Shown: positions 17,919-26,478 of the stretch, piece by piece
Layout of the letters: every line of letters begins with the position of its first letter
How positions within the stretch are numbered: the first letter of the stretch is position 1
Assembly: GCF_016648105.1 (NCBI RefSeq)
Contig: NZ_JACVVE010000001.1
Span: 496,001 to 560,000 of the forward strand
Direction: 5' to 3'
Length of the DNA stretch: 64,000 nucleotides
Source of the DNA: Pseudomonas sp. S31
Lineage (GTDB): Bacteria > Pseudomonadota > Gammaproteobacteria > Pseudomonadales > Pseudomonadaceae
Program-made: the position numbers and the translations under genes
The notes under the pieces: model-generated
Told to the model about the DNA's origin: nothing
What the model saw: the letters and a program-made list of their open reading frames with translations, nothing else
Databases searched by the model: none

Positions 17919-18329
17919 AACCCATTCCTTAGTTGAACCGGCCGACCATGAAATTGCATCAGCAAGATGTTCGACTATGCAGCGAACATGCCACTGTCAT
18001 TGACGGGCTCCCCAAGTTTTAATTGCGCCGCGTTGCAGGCGTTACAAGACAGCGGTTTCCCCGTATTGCGCAGCCCCTTGAAAGCCCGCAGTCAGCGGCT
18101 CCTGCGCCGCGCCTAATAAGGCATACTTCTATGATTAGAACTGAATGAAAGTTGCGCTTGCTGGCCAACTCACAGATTGTCCGCTCACTGTTGTATTTGC
18201 TACAGCGTCCATCGGCTCTCGCGACTATCGACAAGCAGACACTGTTTGCTTGACGATAAAAGTCACTCGCTGAGCACTTGACCCTTGCGCGATTAATACG
18301 TTTTAAATCAATTCACGCCGGTGAGAACC
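17919..18329. promoter_or_regulatory. Divergent intergenic region between organosulfur operon A and a methyltransferase gene
   Basis: 411 bp without a convincing gene. The left end carries the sigma-54-like element of operon A at 17978-17993. On the plus strand a weak sigma-70 candidate exists: TTGACC at 18278-18283, then 17 bases, then TTTTAA at 18301-18306, 23 bases before the methyltransferase ATG. The middle (about 18010-18240) shows no clear repeats, but binding sites for a sigma-54 activator would be expected there. Confidence 0.5.
17978..17993 (-). promoter_or_regulatory. Candidate sigma-54 (RpoN) promoter of operon A
   Basis: The minus strand reads TGGCATGTTCGCTGCA. TGGCA and TGCA match the -24 and -12 elements, with GG and GC exactly 10 bases apart. 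The predicted start is near 17967, giving a leader of about 49 bases before the TTG of the binding lipoprotein. Sulfur-starvation genes of Pseudomonas such as the sfn set are known to use RpoN with activator SfnR, which fits the gene content. Confidence 0.62.
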
Positions 18330-19079
18330 ATGACCCAGAATATCTACGACACCGACACCTTCTTCGAGGGTTATAGCCAGTTGCCGCGATCGCAACGCGG
18401 TCTTGCTGGCGCGCCGGAGTGGCCGGCCATACGCGCGCTGTTGCCCGACATACGAGGGCAACAGGTGGTCGACCTGGGATGCGGCTATGGCTGGTTCAGC
18501 CATTGGGCGGTCGAGCATGGCGCCGCGAGTGTGCTGGGCCTGGATATCTCGGAGAAGATGCTGGCACGTGCGACGTCGATCAATGCGGATTCACGCATCG
18601 ACTATCAACGCTGCGACCTGGAGAGACTGGCCTTGCCTTCCGGGCGTTTCACCCTCGCCTACAGCTCGCTGGCGCTGCACTACATCCGCGACCTGGGAGG
18701 GCTGCTGCGCAGCGTGCGTGAGGCACTGCAGCCCGGCGGTCGGCTGGTGTTTTCCATCGAACACCCAATCTACATGGCTTCATTGCACCCGGACTGGGTA
18801 AACGATGACCAAGGCGGTAGAAGCTGGCCGGTGGATCATTACCAGGTCGAGGGGCAACGCACCACAGACTGGCTGAGCGCTGGCGTGATCAAACAGCACC
18901 GCACCCTTGGCACGCTGGTCAATCTGCTGATCGACAGCGGCTTCCGGCTCGATCGCCTCATCGAATGGGGCCCCTCGGCGCAGGACCTTGCCACGCATCC
19001 AGCCCTCGCCGATGAAATCCACCGGCCCATGATGCTGATCGTCGCCGCCAGCCGTGATTCGGTTCAGCCCATCACCTGA
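18330..19079 (+). CDS. Class I SAM-dependent methyltransferase
   Basis: 249 residues with a Rossmann-type methyltransferase fold. Motif I is VVDLGCGYGWFSHWA (about 47-61), followed by VLGLDISEKMLARA (acidic residue binding the ribose), YQRCDLERLALPSG and LHYIRDLGGLLRSVREALQP, the UbiE/type 11 layout. ATG 18330 is preferred over the in-frame GTG at 18321 because GGTGA lies 5 bases before it. The last 8 bases overlap the 3' end of the convergent TonB receptor gene. The substrate is unknown; nothing ties it to the neighbours. Confidence 0.88.
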   Translation: MTQNIYDTDTFFEGYSQLPRSQRGLAGAPEWPAIRALLPDIRGQQVVDLGCGYGWFSHWAVEHGAASVLGLDISEKMLARATSINADSRIDYQRCDLERLALPSGRFTLAYSSLALHYIRDLGGLLRSVREALQPGGRLVFSIEHPIYMASLHPDWVNDDQGGRSWPVDHYQVEGQRTTDWLSAGVIKQHRTLGTLVNLLIDSGFRLDRLIEWGPSAQDLATHPALADEIHRPMMLIVAASRDSVQPIT

Positions 19080-21273
19080 AGCTGTACTGCACACCCGCGT
19101 AGGCGCCAAAACCGTCGCCGGGAATGATCGTCCTCGGGTCACCGCCTTTTGCATCGTAGGTCGGGCTGATGGACGCCGCATATTTTTCATCAGTGAGGTT
19201 GCGAAGGTCCAGATAGACCGACCAGTCCTTCTTCGGCGAATCCCAGCCTACAGTCGCGCCCCACAGGTTGTAGGAACCGGCGGTGGCGGTATTGGCGAAA
19301 TCGACAGCTGTCTTGGATGCGTAATAGGTGTTGACGCCGACGTAGACACCGCTGTTGAAGTCGTAACGCAGCTGAGCCTGATAGTTGTGCTTGGGGATAC
19401 CAGGCAGACGGTTGCTGCCAAACTGATCGTCGTCGCGGTAGAAGAAGTCGCTGTAGGTGTATGACTGACGCAGGTGCAGGCTGTTGCCATCATTTTCGTA
19501 CAGCAGGGAATCAAGCCCCAGTTCGACACCCTGGTGGATGGTCTTGCTGGCGTTGTACTCGGAGGTCAGCGCATCGGCGGTGGAGGTCGCCTCGCGGATG
19601 ATCACCGAGAGCAGCTCATCCTTCACCTGCGAACGATAGAACGTCAGGTCCCAGGCCGTATCACCGAGCTGGCCGCGGGTACCGAGTTCAAGCGTATCGG
19701 CGATCTGCGGCTTGAGCTCCTGGCCTCCAGAGTTGAGCCCTGTGGCCGGACCAGAGGTGAACACCTGGGCCCCGGAAAGGAACGCCCACGACTGCTGGGC
19801 TTCCACCGTGCGGCTGAGATTACCGAACAGCTGCCAGCTGGGATTGATCTGATAGCGCACGCCGATACGCGGCGCGAACTTCAAGTCGTCCCGCTCGACC
19901 GGGTTGTTGGGGTTGTCGGCCTCGCCGCCGACGGGGTAGGACACCCGCGCCTTGCGTTCGAAACTGACGGCGGACAACCCTGCGCTGAGCCAGAGCCTGT
20001 CATTGACCACCTCTGTCTCGTTGCTGGCGCTCAGCACCGTGTCGGAGCCTTGGTAATCCGCCTTGCGTACTTCGCTGCCGGCAGGCAGGCCCGCAGTGAC
20101 ACCTGTGGGAGTCCGGACAATGGTCTTCGAGTAGCCATTCAGGTGTTCGGTGCGCAACAGATTGAGACGCGTCACGCTGTTCTTGCCAAACAGGGTGTCC
20201 AGGCGGTCGTATTTCAAGCTGGTCGAGTAGTCGCTGAAGCCCCAGGTCGTGCGGTTGACCCCTTGTCGCGCATCGATCGGATAGTCGTGGTAGACCAAGC
20301 CGAATTCAAGGTGGGAATCGTCGTCGAAGGTGTACTCGGTCTTGCTGGCCACCCAGGTCGACCCGGGCTGTTTGCGGTGTGCGCGAACGTTGACGCTGGT
20401 GGGGTTGGCCTGCTTCGGATCATCATTGAGCTCGGCCTTGGTGATGTAGCCAGGTGTCTCGTTGTCAGTTGTGCGGTAGCGGTAGTACAAGCGAGTCTTC
20501 AATTGCGGCGAGAATTGGTAGCCAACGTTGCCAGCAAAGCCCGCACTCTTGCCCCGGGTCTGATCCTGGAATCCATCGGACGATGAGTCCGTCAGGCTGA
20601 CGTAATAGTCGAGTGGCCCGAACACCTGCCCGGAACTGATCTGACGCTTCTGATAGCCGTAGCTGCCAGCTTCGTAGCGTACCTGCAGGGGCGCGGCGTC
20701 ATACCCGGTCTTGGTGACATAGTTGATGGCACCACCCAGGTACAGCGAGCCGATATCGAAGGCGTTGCCCCCGCGCAGGACTTCGGTGTGACTCAGCCCC
20801 AGCGGCTCGAACAGTTCATAGGGCGTGCCGCCAGGTCCAGACACCGGCAGGCCGTCGAAAAGGTAGAAGATGCCGGCGCGAAAGTAACCCACGCCCTTGT
20901 TGATGCCGGAGCCTCGGATAGAGATGCGGCCACCGTCGTTGTTGCCGCCACCCTGGGTCGCGATCACACCGGGCTGTAGCGCGAATACATCGGTGGCGGT
21001 AGACACCCGGCCTTGTTCCACGGTCGATGCATCGATGTAGTTGGTCCCGCCCGCCACCTCCTTGAGGGCAAGCTCGGCCTGCTGGTTGTCGTCGAGTTTT
21101 CCTGCCTGAACGACAACGGTGCTCAGTTGGCGGGTCGGGACCGACTCGCGGGTCTCCTCGACGTCGGCAGAGGCTGCGTGCAACTGGCCGACCAGAAAAA
21201 ATGTGGCACCTGCGCCCAAGGCCGATGGCAATCGGCGGCGGGTAGTAGACGGTGAAGAACCTGCCTTTTTCAT
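19072..21273 (-). CDS. TonB-dependent outer-membrane receptor (FecA-like, no signalling domain)
   Basis: 733 residues. A signal peptide (LPSALGAGATFFLVGQLHAA) is followed by a TonB box-like stretch (QLSTVVVQAG), the plug (about 70-190) with RISIRGSGINKGVGYFRAGI and EVLRGGNAFDIGSLYLGGAI, then a 22-strand barrel. It transports an iron chelate or other scarce nutrient using TonB energy. There is no N-terminal STN domain, so it probably does not signal to a sigma/anti-sigma pair. The ATG at 21271-21273 has AGGAGTCAGGA upstream. Its C-terminus is Tyr-Ser-Phe-Arg; barrels usually end in Phe, and the stop lies inside the overlap with the methyltransferase gene. The substrate is not readable. Confidence 0.9.
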   Translation of the reverse strand: MKKAGSSPSTTRRRLPSALGAGATFFLVGQLHAASADVEETRESVPTRQLSTVVVQAGKLDDNQQAELALKEVAGGTNYIDASTVEQGRVSTATDVFALQPGVIATQGGGNNDGGRISIRGSGINKGVGYFRAGIFYLFDGLPVSGPGGTPYELFEPLGLSHTEVLRGGNAFDIGSLYLGGAINYVTKTGYDAAPLQVRYEAGSYGYQKRQISSGQVFGPLDYYVSLTDSSSDGFQDQTRGKSAGFAGNVGYQFSPQLKTRLYYRYRTTDNETPGYITKAELNDDPKQANPTSVNVRAHRKQPGSTWVASKTEYTFDDDSHLEFGLVYHDYPIDARQGVNRTTWGFSDYSTSLKYDRLDTLFGKNSVTRLNLLRTEHLNGYSKTIVRTPTGVTAGLPAGSEVRKADYQGSDTVLSASNETEVVNDRLWLSAGLSAVSFERKARVSYPVGGEADNPNNPVERDDLKFAPRIGVRYQINPSWQLFGNLSRTVEAQQSWAFLSGAQVFTSGPATGLNSGGQELKPQIADTLELGTRGQLGDTAWDLTFYRSQVKDELLSVIIREATSTADALTSEYNASKTIHQGVELGLDSLLYENDGNSLHLRQSYTYSDFFYRDDDQFGSNRLPGIPKHNYQAQLRYDFNSGVYVGVNTYYASKTAVDFANTATAGSYNLWGATVGWDSPKKDWSVYLDLRNLTDEKYAASISPTYDAKGGDPRTIIPGDGFGAYAGVQYSFR

Positions 21274-21532
21274 TCCTGACTCCTGCTTGCTTCGATATCC
21301 AGCGCCCAATGGGGCGACGCTGAGTTGGCGCAAGCGATAGAGCACGGAACATGCCATCTGATCTGGCCCGTAAATAGCCGGAAAAGCGCTGTTTAGAGCA
21401 CGCTACTGAACAGATTGAAACAGTGGGCGGTCAGGGGCTGACTAAGTTTGAACAACGCCTCGGCACCCAGCCGCCTCCGACAAGGGCTCTGTGCTGTTGT
21501 ATGATCTTGGCAACGCTGGGGCTCACCGTAGG
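21274..21532. other. Intergenic region upstream of the FecA-like receptor
   Basis: 259 bp between divergent genes. No recognisable Fur box or sigma factor consensus was seen for the receptor. The ribosome site AGGAG for the receptor lies at its left edge. Confidence 0.4.
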
Positions 21533-21799
21533 ATGATGGATAGCATGCAGATACTGAAAGCGATCGACACTGACCGCAGGAGTTTCATTCCGCTAAGGAT
21601 CCTGTACTTATGCGTATCTGCTGGGATGGTCGTGGGCTCTGCCCTGTTGCTGCTCAACAAGGGCTTTTGGGGTATTTTCGCATTCTGCTGTATCAACACG
21701 CCCTTCCTGGTGATCTCCGTCTACTGGAAAGACGGAAAACTCAAGCGCTTCAATGAGACGATCGCCAGTTTCGCAGAGACGTTCTGGCCGCTGTGCTGA
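21533..21799 (+). CDS. Small two-helix membrane protein, function unknown
   Basis: 88 residues or fewer, depending on the start. Two hydrophobic segments are visible: ILYLCVSAGMVVGSALLLL and GIFAFCCINTPFLVISVYW, separated by a short LNKGFW turn. They are followed by a charged KDGKLKRFNET stretch, so a small inner-membrane protein is likely. ATGs at 21533, 21536 and 21545 are in frame after GTAGGA; the last has the best spacing. A longer frame begins at 21491 without a ribosome site. It ends 29 bp before the 3' end of the convergent GNAT-kinase gene. I do not recognise a family. Confidence 0.55.
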   Translation: MMDSMQILKAIDTDRRSFIPLRILYLCVSAGMVVGSALLLLNKGFWGIFAFCCINTPFLVISVYWKDGKLKRFNETIASFAETFWPLC

Positions 21800-21828
21800 C
21801 ACCGGCCTTAACGACCCCACTCGCACTC

Positions 21829-22845
21829 TCATTGATGCCCATTGTGGGGACACCGAGCTTGAGCGTTGCCCGTCACTTCGATGATTTCAACAAACCCTTC
21901 GGACCTGCAAGGTGGCTCGAACGCAGCCGCGACCGCTTCGATACTCGCCCTCGGCACTTGATGATCCTCTCGACGCAATGCGTTGCGTGCCAATGCCTCT
22001 TCCACCGAGGCGCGCACCCAGATCGCCGTGACCGGCACGCCATGGCGCGCGGCTGACGCCACGATTGGGGCTCGGTGCTCCCGCCGCGGTAGTGCCGCGT
22101 CGAAATAGAGATATTGGGTGCAATCGGCCGCCGCACGATGCTCATCGATCCAGCTGCTTTTCCCCGCAGCCTGAATACCCACTACCATGAACAATCGCGC
22201 TTTCGCGCCACGGTGCACCAGTGCTGCCTCCAAGGCCTGCAACGCGAGGCGCCAGGCATCAGCATTGCGGGGCGGGCTGAACACTCGCCCACCAAGGGTT
22301 TCAAGGTAGTGATCGGGATTGAATATCCGTGCTTCCGAGGACGGGGCCGACGACCAACGATAGCCCACCACCGGCCATGGCAGCCCAGCCAGATCGATGG
22401 CGTGGACGAATTCTTCCCGGCCACCGCAACGTTGGTAAAAGTGCCGATGTGGGTTATCCGCCAACACCCAGGCGAACAATCCTTGCCGGCCCGGCACTTG
22501 CAACTGCATCGCCACGGCCTGCAGCAGTTGTCGTCCTATCCCCTGCCGTTGCCAACGCGGTAGCAGATACAAGCCATAGAGCTCGTTGGCCTCATCGGAC
22601 GCGTGGCTTCGATTCGGCCCTCCCGACGCAAAGCCCACGATCTGTCCTGCGACCTTGGCAACGAAGTAGATTACTCCACGGCTGGCAAAGAGAGTCTGAT
22701 GCCTTTGCTGTTGTTCCTTGCAGGTCAACCCAGCCAGAAAGGTATCCGGCAGGATGCCCTGGAAAGTTGTCTGCCAGGCTTTCACCGTCACCAGCGCGAT
22801 ACCTGCGAAATCCTCGGGGGCTGCAGGGGTAATGAGCAAGTCCAT
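21829..22845 (-). CDS. GNAT acetyltransferase fused to a P-loop kinase-like domain
   Basis: 338 residues in two parts. Residues about 1-150 are a GNAT N-acetyltransferase: LYGLYLLPRWQRQGIGRQLL contains the acetyl-CoA pyrophosphate loop QRQGIG, and ADNPHRHFYQRCGG is the usual C-terminal strand-helix. From about 170 a second domain begins. It has Walker A GIQAAGKSSW and resembles small AAA-type nucleotide or zeta-toxin/polynucleotide kinases, with an RREH-containing helix and VTAIWVRASVEEALARNALR, a typical lid/arginine region. ATG 22843-22845 has AAGGA upstream. The acetyl acceptor and the kinase substrate are unknown. The fusion is clear because the frame is continuous with no stop. Confidence 0.8.
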   Translation of the reverse strand: MDLLITPAAPEDFAGIALVTVKAWQTTFQGILPDTFLAGLTCKEQQQRHQTLFASRGVIYFVAKVAGQIVGFASGGPNRSHASDEANELYGLYLLPRWQRQGIGRQLLQAVAMQLQVPGRQGLFAWVLADNPHRHFYQRCGGREEFVHAIDLAGLPWPVVGYRWSSAPSSEARIFNPDHYLETLGGRVFSPPRNADAWRLALQALEAALVHRGAKARLFMVVGIQAAGKSSWIDEHRAAADCTQYLYFDAALPRREHRAPIVASAARHGVPVTAIWVRASVEEALARNALRREDHQVPRASIEAVAAAFEPPCRSEGFVEIIEVTGNAQARCPHNGHQ

Positions 22846-23100
22846 GGGCACTTTCCTTGGCTTAGGTAGGTTGATCAGGGCTCCCAAGGCCTGGTTTGCA
22901 AACAGCTGGGGAAAATAACCTGGGGCATCGAGGCGTAACGCACGTCAAAGGCACGAACCATGCCAGCGAGCAGCAACGGGCGAGGGACGCCTCAGACGCA
23001 CGGGGCTCCATGCGGGTGTGCCGCAGCGGAACAGTTTGCTGGGGCGATGCACGCTGACCAACAGTTGCAGTGATGCAACTTCCAGCAGGACGTTGCGGCC
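22846..23100. other. Intergenic region between the TonB receptor 3' end and the GNAT-kinase gene
   Basis: 255 bp. It includes a perfect hairpin AGTTGCA-GTGA-TGCAACT at 23063-23080, 20 bp after the receptor stop. The hairpin could end the receptor transcript, although no T-run follows. The 10-base palindrome GTTTGCAAAC lies near 22900. No gene was seen. Confidence 0.4.
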
Positions 23101-25482
23101 TCAGAATGTGTACTTGACGCTCATCATCACATTCCGGGGGTCGCCGTAAACGTTTTCAGCACGTATGGGACTGTCGGTAATGCTCAGGTAATAGCGCTTG
23201 TCGAAGACGTTGTTCAGGTTGATCTGCGCCTGAATGTGCGCGTCGTATCGATAACCGACCATCAGGTCCACCACCTCGTAGGCATCCTGGCTGATGTTGT
23301 AGGTCTGGTCTTTGTTGTAGATCTTGCTCTGGTGATACACCGTGCCACCCACACGCCAGCGCTGGCCATCGACGGGCAAGGTGTAGTTGGTGGTGAGCTT
23401 GAAAAGCTGGTTCGGCAGGTCAGTGTCGAACTTCTTGCCGACATTGCCGGCGTCGCTGTCCTTCACGTAGGTGTTCTCGGTGTAGCTGTAGCCGGCGCCA
23501 ATCTGCCACAGCGGGGTCAGTGCGCCTTGTACCTCCAGGTCGATACCCTTGCTGCGCACCTTGCCGGCAGCTTCGTAACAGGTGAGGCCGGCAGCGGAAT
23601 CCGCAGGGCACTCGGTGGTCTTGGCGCGGTTTTCCTGGTCCATCTGGAAGATTGCCGCCGACGCATTGAGCTGATCGTCGAACCAGGCACCTTTGATTCC
23701 TACCTCGTAGTTCTTGCCCACCACCGGTTCGAGCAATGAGCCATCGACGTCGCGATAGTTCTGCGGCTTGAAGATATCCGTGTAGCTCGCGTACACCGAG
23801 TAGTGCTCGTTCAAGTCGTAGATGAGCCCGGCATATTTGGTGACGTTGCGGTTGACCTTGTACGCCGAAGGGGTCGCGCTGGTGGCCGTACGGTACACCG
23901 AGTCGTACTCGTACCAGTCGAGTCGACTGCCGAGAACCAGGGTCAGTGGATCGGCGAGTTTCAACCGTGAAGTCATGTAGACGCTGCGTTGCTCGATGTC
24001 GACGCTCTGACTGGCGTTGTAGGGGATATCACCCTTGGCCACCGCCTGGTGATCCCAGTCGAACAGGTCGATGTCGCTGGCCAGGGTCAGGTACGGGGCG
24101 CCTTTGTACGAGTAGGTTTCATCGTGCTTGGCCAAACCGAGCACCAACTGGTGCTGCCGGCCAAACAGCTGGAACGGCCCGCTGGCGAACAGGTCGTAGC
24201 TGCCTTGGTGGTCGCTGTACCAGAACTTGCCCAGGCGCTGACTGAAGTTATTGTCCTGGTTCAAATCGAATACCTTGGTGGTGAATTGATCCAATTCGCT
24301 CCAGACCTTGGTCGCCGACAGGTTCAAGCGCCAGTCATTGGCAAGATGCTGCTCCAGATTGACGAAAGCGGTTTCGTAAAGACGGTTGTACGACTCCCAG
24401 TCGTTACCCAGGAACGTCGAGCGAGACAGGTGCAGGTCGCTGCCGTCGGCTGCCACCGGGATACCGCCCCAGCCATTGTTGTTATTGTCTTCCTGGCGCG
24501 AGGCGCCGAACGTGAGCACGGTGTCATCGCCCAGGTCGGCAGCGATCACGCCGTAGAACAAGCCGCGCTCGTTTTGCACAATGTCCTGGAAACCTTGGTG
24601 GTTCTGGTATGCCGTGACCAGCCGGCCGCGCACACGGGCATCGCTCGCCAACGGGCCCGACACGTCGATCTCGGTGCGGTAGCGGTCCCAGCTACCAGCA
24701 CTGGCGCTGATACTGGCCTGTGGCGTTGCGGTCGGTTTCTTGCGCACGAGGTTGATCGATGCCGAAGGGTTGCCTGCGCCCTGCATCAGGCCGGTAGCGC
24801 CCCGCACGATTTCCACGTGGTCATAGATGGCCATGTCCCCAGCACCGGTGGACTCGCCTGCTGAGCCCGTGCTGGTGATCGGAATGCCGTCGTACATCAG
24901 ATTGTCGATCAGCGTACCGCGAGCATAGTAACGCTGACGGTCCGGGCCGAGTTCCTGGACGGTCAGGCCTGGGGTGCTCTTGACCACATCATCGAGTGTG
25001 CTCATGGCCTGATCGTCGATGCGCTGGCGGGTGATCACCGTGGCGGACTGCGGGGTTTCCCTCAAGGTCAGGGGCAGCTTGGTCGCCCCGCGCATCGGAC
25101 CGGTCGTGTAGGAACCAGTGCCTTCGCTGGTTTCGCCCAGGCCACTGCTGTTCACCGTAGTGGCATCCAGCTCCAGGCCATCACCGCTGGGCGCGGCAAT
25201 CATCCATACCGCGCCTTGGCTGTCCAGGTTCAGGCCGCTGCCGACCAACACCAGGCGGACTGCCGATTCGGTGTCGTAGCGCCCCTTCAGCGCCGGCGCG
25301 GACTTGCCCGCTACCAGGCGTTCATCGAAGGCCAGGCTCACACCGCCCTGGGAGCCAATCTGGCGCAGGGACTGGGACAGCGGCTGGGCTGGCAGGTCGA
25401 AGTCGAAGCTGGCGGCAACGGCCGGAATGCTAAGCACCAGAGCCGAGCCTGCGGCCAGGCTTAGGAAGACGTTGTACGACAT
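23101..25482 (-). CDS. TonB-dependent siderophore receptor with N-terminal signalling (STN) domain
   Basis: About 793 residues. A signal peptide ends near AVAASFDF. The STN domain (about 25-100) is visible as FDLPAQPLSQSLRQIGSQGG and ALKGRYDTESAVRLVLVGSG. The TonB-dependent plug begins near RETPQSATVITRQRIDDQAM and continues with IYDHVEIVRGATGLMQGAGN. The barrel ends in VMMSVKYTF with the usual terminal Phe. Receptors of this FpvA/PupB/FhuE class bind ferric siderophore and tell FecR that ligand is present; the FecR and FecI partners are immediately upstream. The start at 25480-25482 has GAGAG 9 bases upstream; an ATG 9 bases earlier is possible. The siderophore is unknown. Confidence 0.92.
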   Translation of the reverse strand: MSYNVFLSLAAGSALVLSIPAVAASFDFDLPAQPLSQSLRQIGSQGGVSLAFDERLVAGKSAPALKGRYDTESAVRLVLVGSGLNLDSQGAVWMIAAPSGDGLELDATTVNSSGLGETSEGTGSYTTGPMRGATKLPLTLRETPQSATVITRQRIDDQAMSTLDDVVKSTPGLTVQELGPDRQRYYARGTLIDNLMYDGIPITSTGSAGESTGAGDMAIYDHVEIVRGATGLMQGAGNPSASINLVRKKPTATPQASISASAGSWDRYRTEIDVSGPLASDARVRGRLVTAYQNHQGFQDIVQNERGLFYGVIAADLGDDTVLTFGASRQEDNNNNGWGGIPVAADGSDLHLSRSTFLGNDWESYNRLYETAFVNLEQHLANDWRLNLSATKVWSELDQFTTKVFDLNQDNNFSQRLGKFWYSDHQGSYDLFASGPFQLFGRQHQLVLGLAKHDETYSYKGAPYLTLASDIDLFDWDHQAVAKGDIPYNASQSVDIEQRSVYMTSRLKLADPLTLVLGSRLDWYEYDSVYRTATSATPSAYKVNRNVTKYAGLIYDLNEHYSVYASYTDIFKPQNYRDVDGSLLEPVVGKNYEVGIKGAWFDDQLNASAAIFQMDQENRAKTTECPADSAAGLTCYEAAGKVRSKGIDLEVQGALTPLWQIGAGYSYTENTYVKDSDAGNVGKKFDTDLPNQLFKLTTNYTLPVDGQRWRVGGTVYHQSKIYNKDQTYNISQDAYEVVDLMVGYRYDAHIQAQINLNNVFDKRYYLSITDSPIRAENVYGDPRNVMMSVKYTF

Positions 25483-25563
25483 GGAGGTCATCTCTCGTTG
25501 AAATAGGCAGATACTCCCTGACGGAGCAGCGCCGCATTTCCCTGATGTCCGTTTGCAAAAAAA

Positions 25564-26478
25564 TCAGCGGGGCAGCAGCCACATGGCGTCATCACGCCTT
25601 TGCAGGGTGGCGTTGGCCAACGTCGGCAGGGTTTCGACGAAGCTATCGATGTCCCTCAGTTGCACCACTGCCGAAAGCCGGCGCGGCGACTGGCCGAAGA
25701 CTTTGAGGGGCAGCCGCTGGTAGCGGGACAACACCGCTGCGACCTCCTCCAGGCTAGCGTCCTCGAAGCTGAGGTTGCCGTCGGGGAAGCTGAACGCCGC
25801 CGCAGCCGAACGCGACAAGCGGGTGAGTTGGCCGGCCGCGTCGCAGCGCACGACCTGACCGGCTTCGAGCAGCGCCTGCGCGGTATCGCTGTCGACCTGC
25901 ACACGCCCACGCTCGACGCTGACCTGGACCTGCTCAGGCAGGCGCTCCACCACGAAGCGTGTGCCCAGTACCCGCACCCGGGCCAGCCCGGCTTCGACCA
26001 GAAACGGCCGGCGGCTGTCGCGCTGCACCGTGAATATCGCCCGCCCGCGCAAGAGCAGCAGATGCCGCTCCTGGCTGTTGTAGCGCACCAGCAGGCGTGA
26101 ATCGGCGTCCAGGGTCAGCTGGCTGCCATCTGCCAGGGTAACCTCCCTTTGCTCGGCGATACCGGTGGCGTATTGCACCTCGCGGCCGACCAGCCGCGAC
26201 CACGCCAACCAACCACCCAGGCCCGACATCGCCAGCAAGCCCAGCAGACCGCCGCCCAGCAACCGTCTGCGCCTGACGCCTTCCATCGCTCCGGCCAACG
26301 CCTGGGTCTGCGAGGTATGGGCGAACCCTTGCCAGAGGTCGGCGAAGGCCTGGTATTCCTCGGCATGCCGCGGGTCGGCAGCCAGCCATTGGGCAAAGCG
26401 GGCACGTTCGGGATGATCGGCTGGCAACTCGAGCACACGGGTGAACCAGCGTGCGGCCTGCTGGCGGATATCGCTCAC
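25564..26478 (-). CDS. FecR-family anti-sigma / sigma regulator
   Basis: 304 residues spanning the inner membrane once. The cytoplasmic N-terminus (QAARWFTRVLELPADHPERA and FAQWLAADPRHAEEYQAF) is the FecR N-terminal (DUF4880) sigma-binding region. A helix follows (LLGLLAMSGLGGWLAW), then the periplasmic FecR domain with EVTLADGSQLTLDADSRLLV and RFVVERLPEQVQVSVERGRV. The GTG start at 26476-26478 overlaps the sigma factor stop (GTGA), which sets the start. It relays the receptor signal to the adjacent sigma factor. The stop is directly followed by seven T on the coding strand, but no good stem precedes it. Confidence 0.9.
   Translation of the reverse strand: MSDIRQQAARWFTRVLELPADHPERARFAQWLAADPRHAEEYQAFADLWQGFAHTSQTQALAGAMEGVRRRRLLGGGLLGLLAMSGLGGWLAWSRLVGREVQYATGIAEQREVTLADGSQLTLDADSRLLVRYNSQERHLLLLRGRAIFTVQRDSRRPFLVEAGLARVRVLGTRFVVERLPEQVQVSVERGRVQVDSDTAQALLEAGQVVRCDAAGQLTRLSRSAAAAFSFPDGNLSFEDASLEEVAAVLSRYQRLPLKVFGQSPRRLSAVVQLRDIDSFVETLPTLANATLQRRDDAMWLLPR

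Noticed and set aside
25483..25563. Possible FecI-type promoter (GGAAAT ... CGTC) before the siderophore receptor
   Set aside because: The spacing between GGAAAT and CGTC is about 12 bases, shorter than the 16-17 expected for iron-starvation sigma promoters, so I did not list it.
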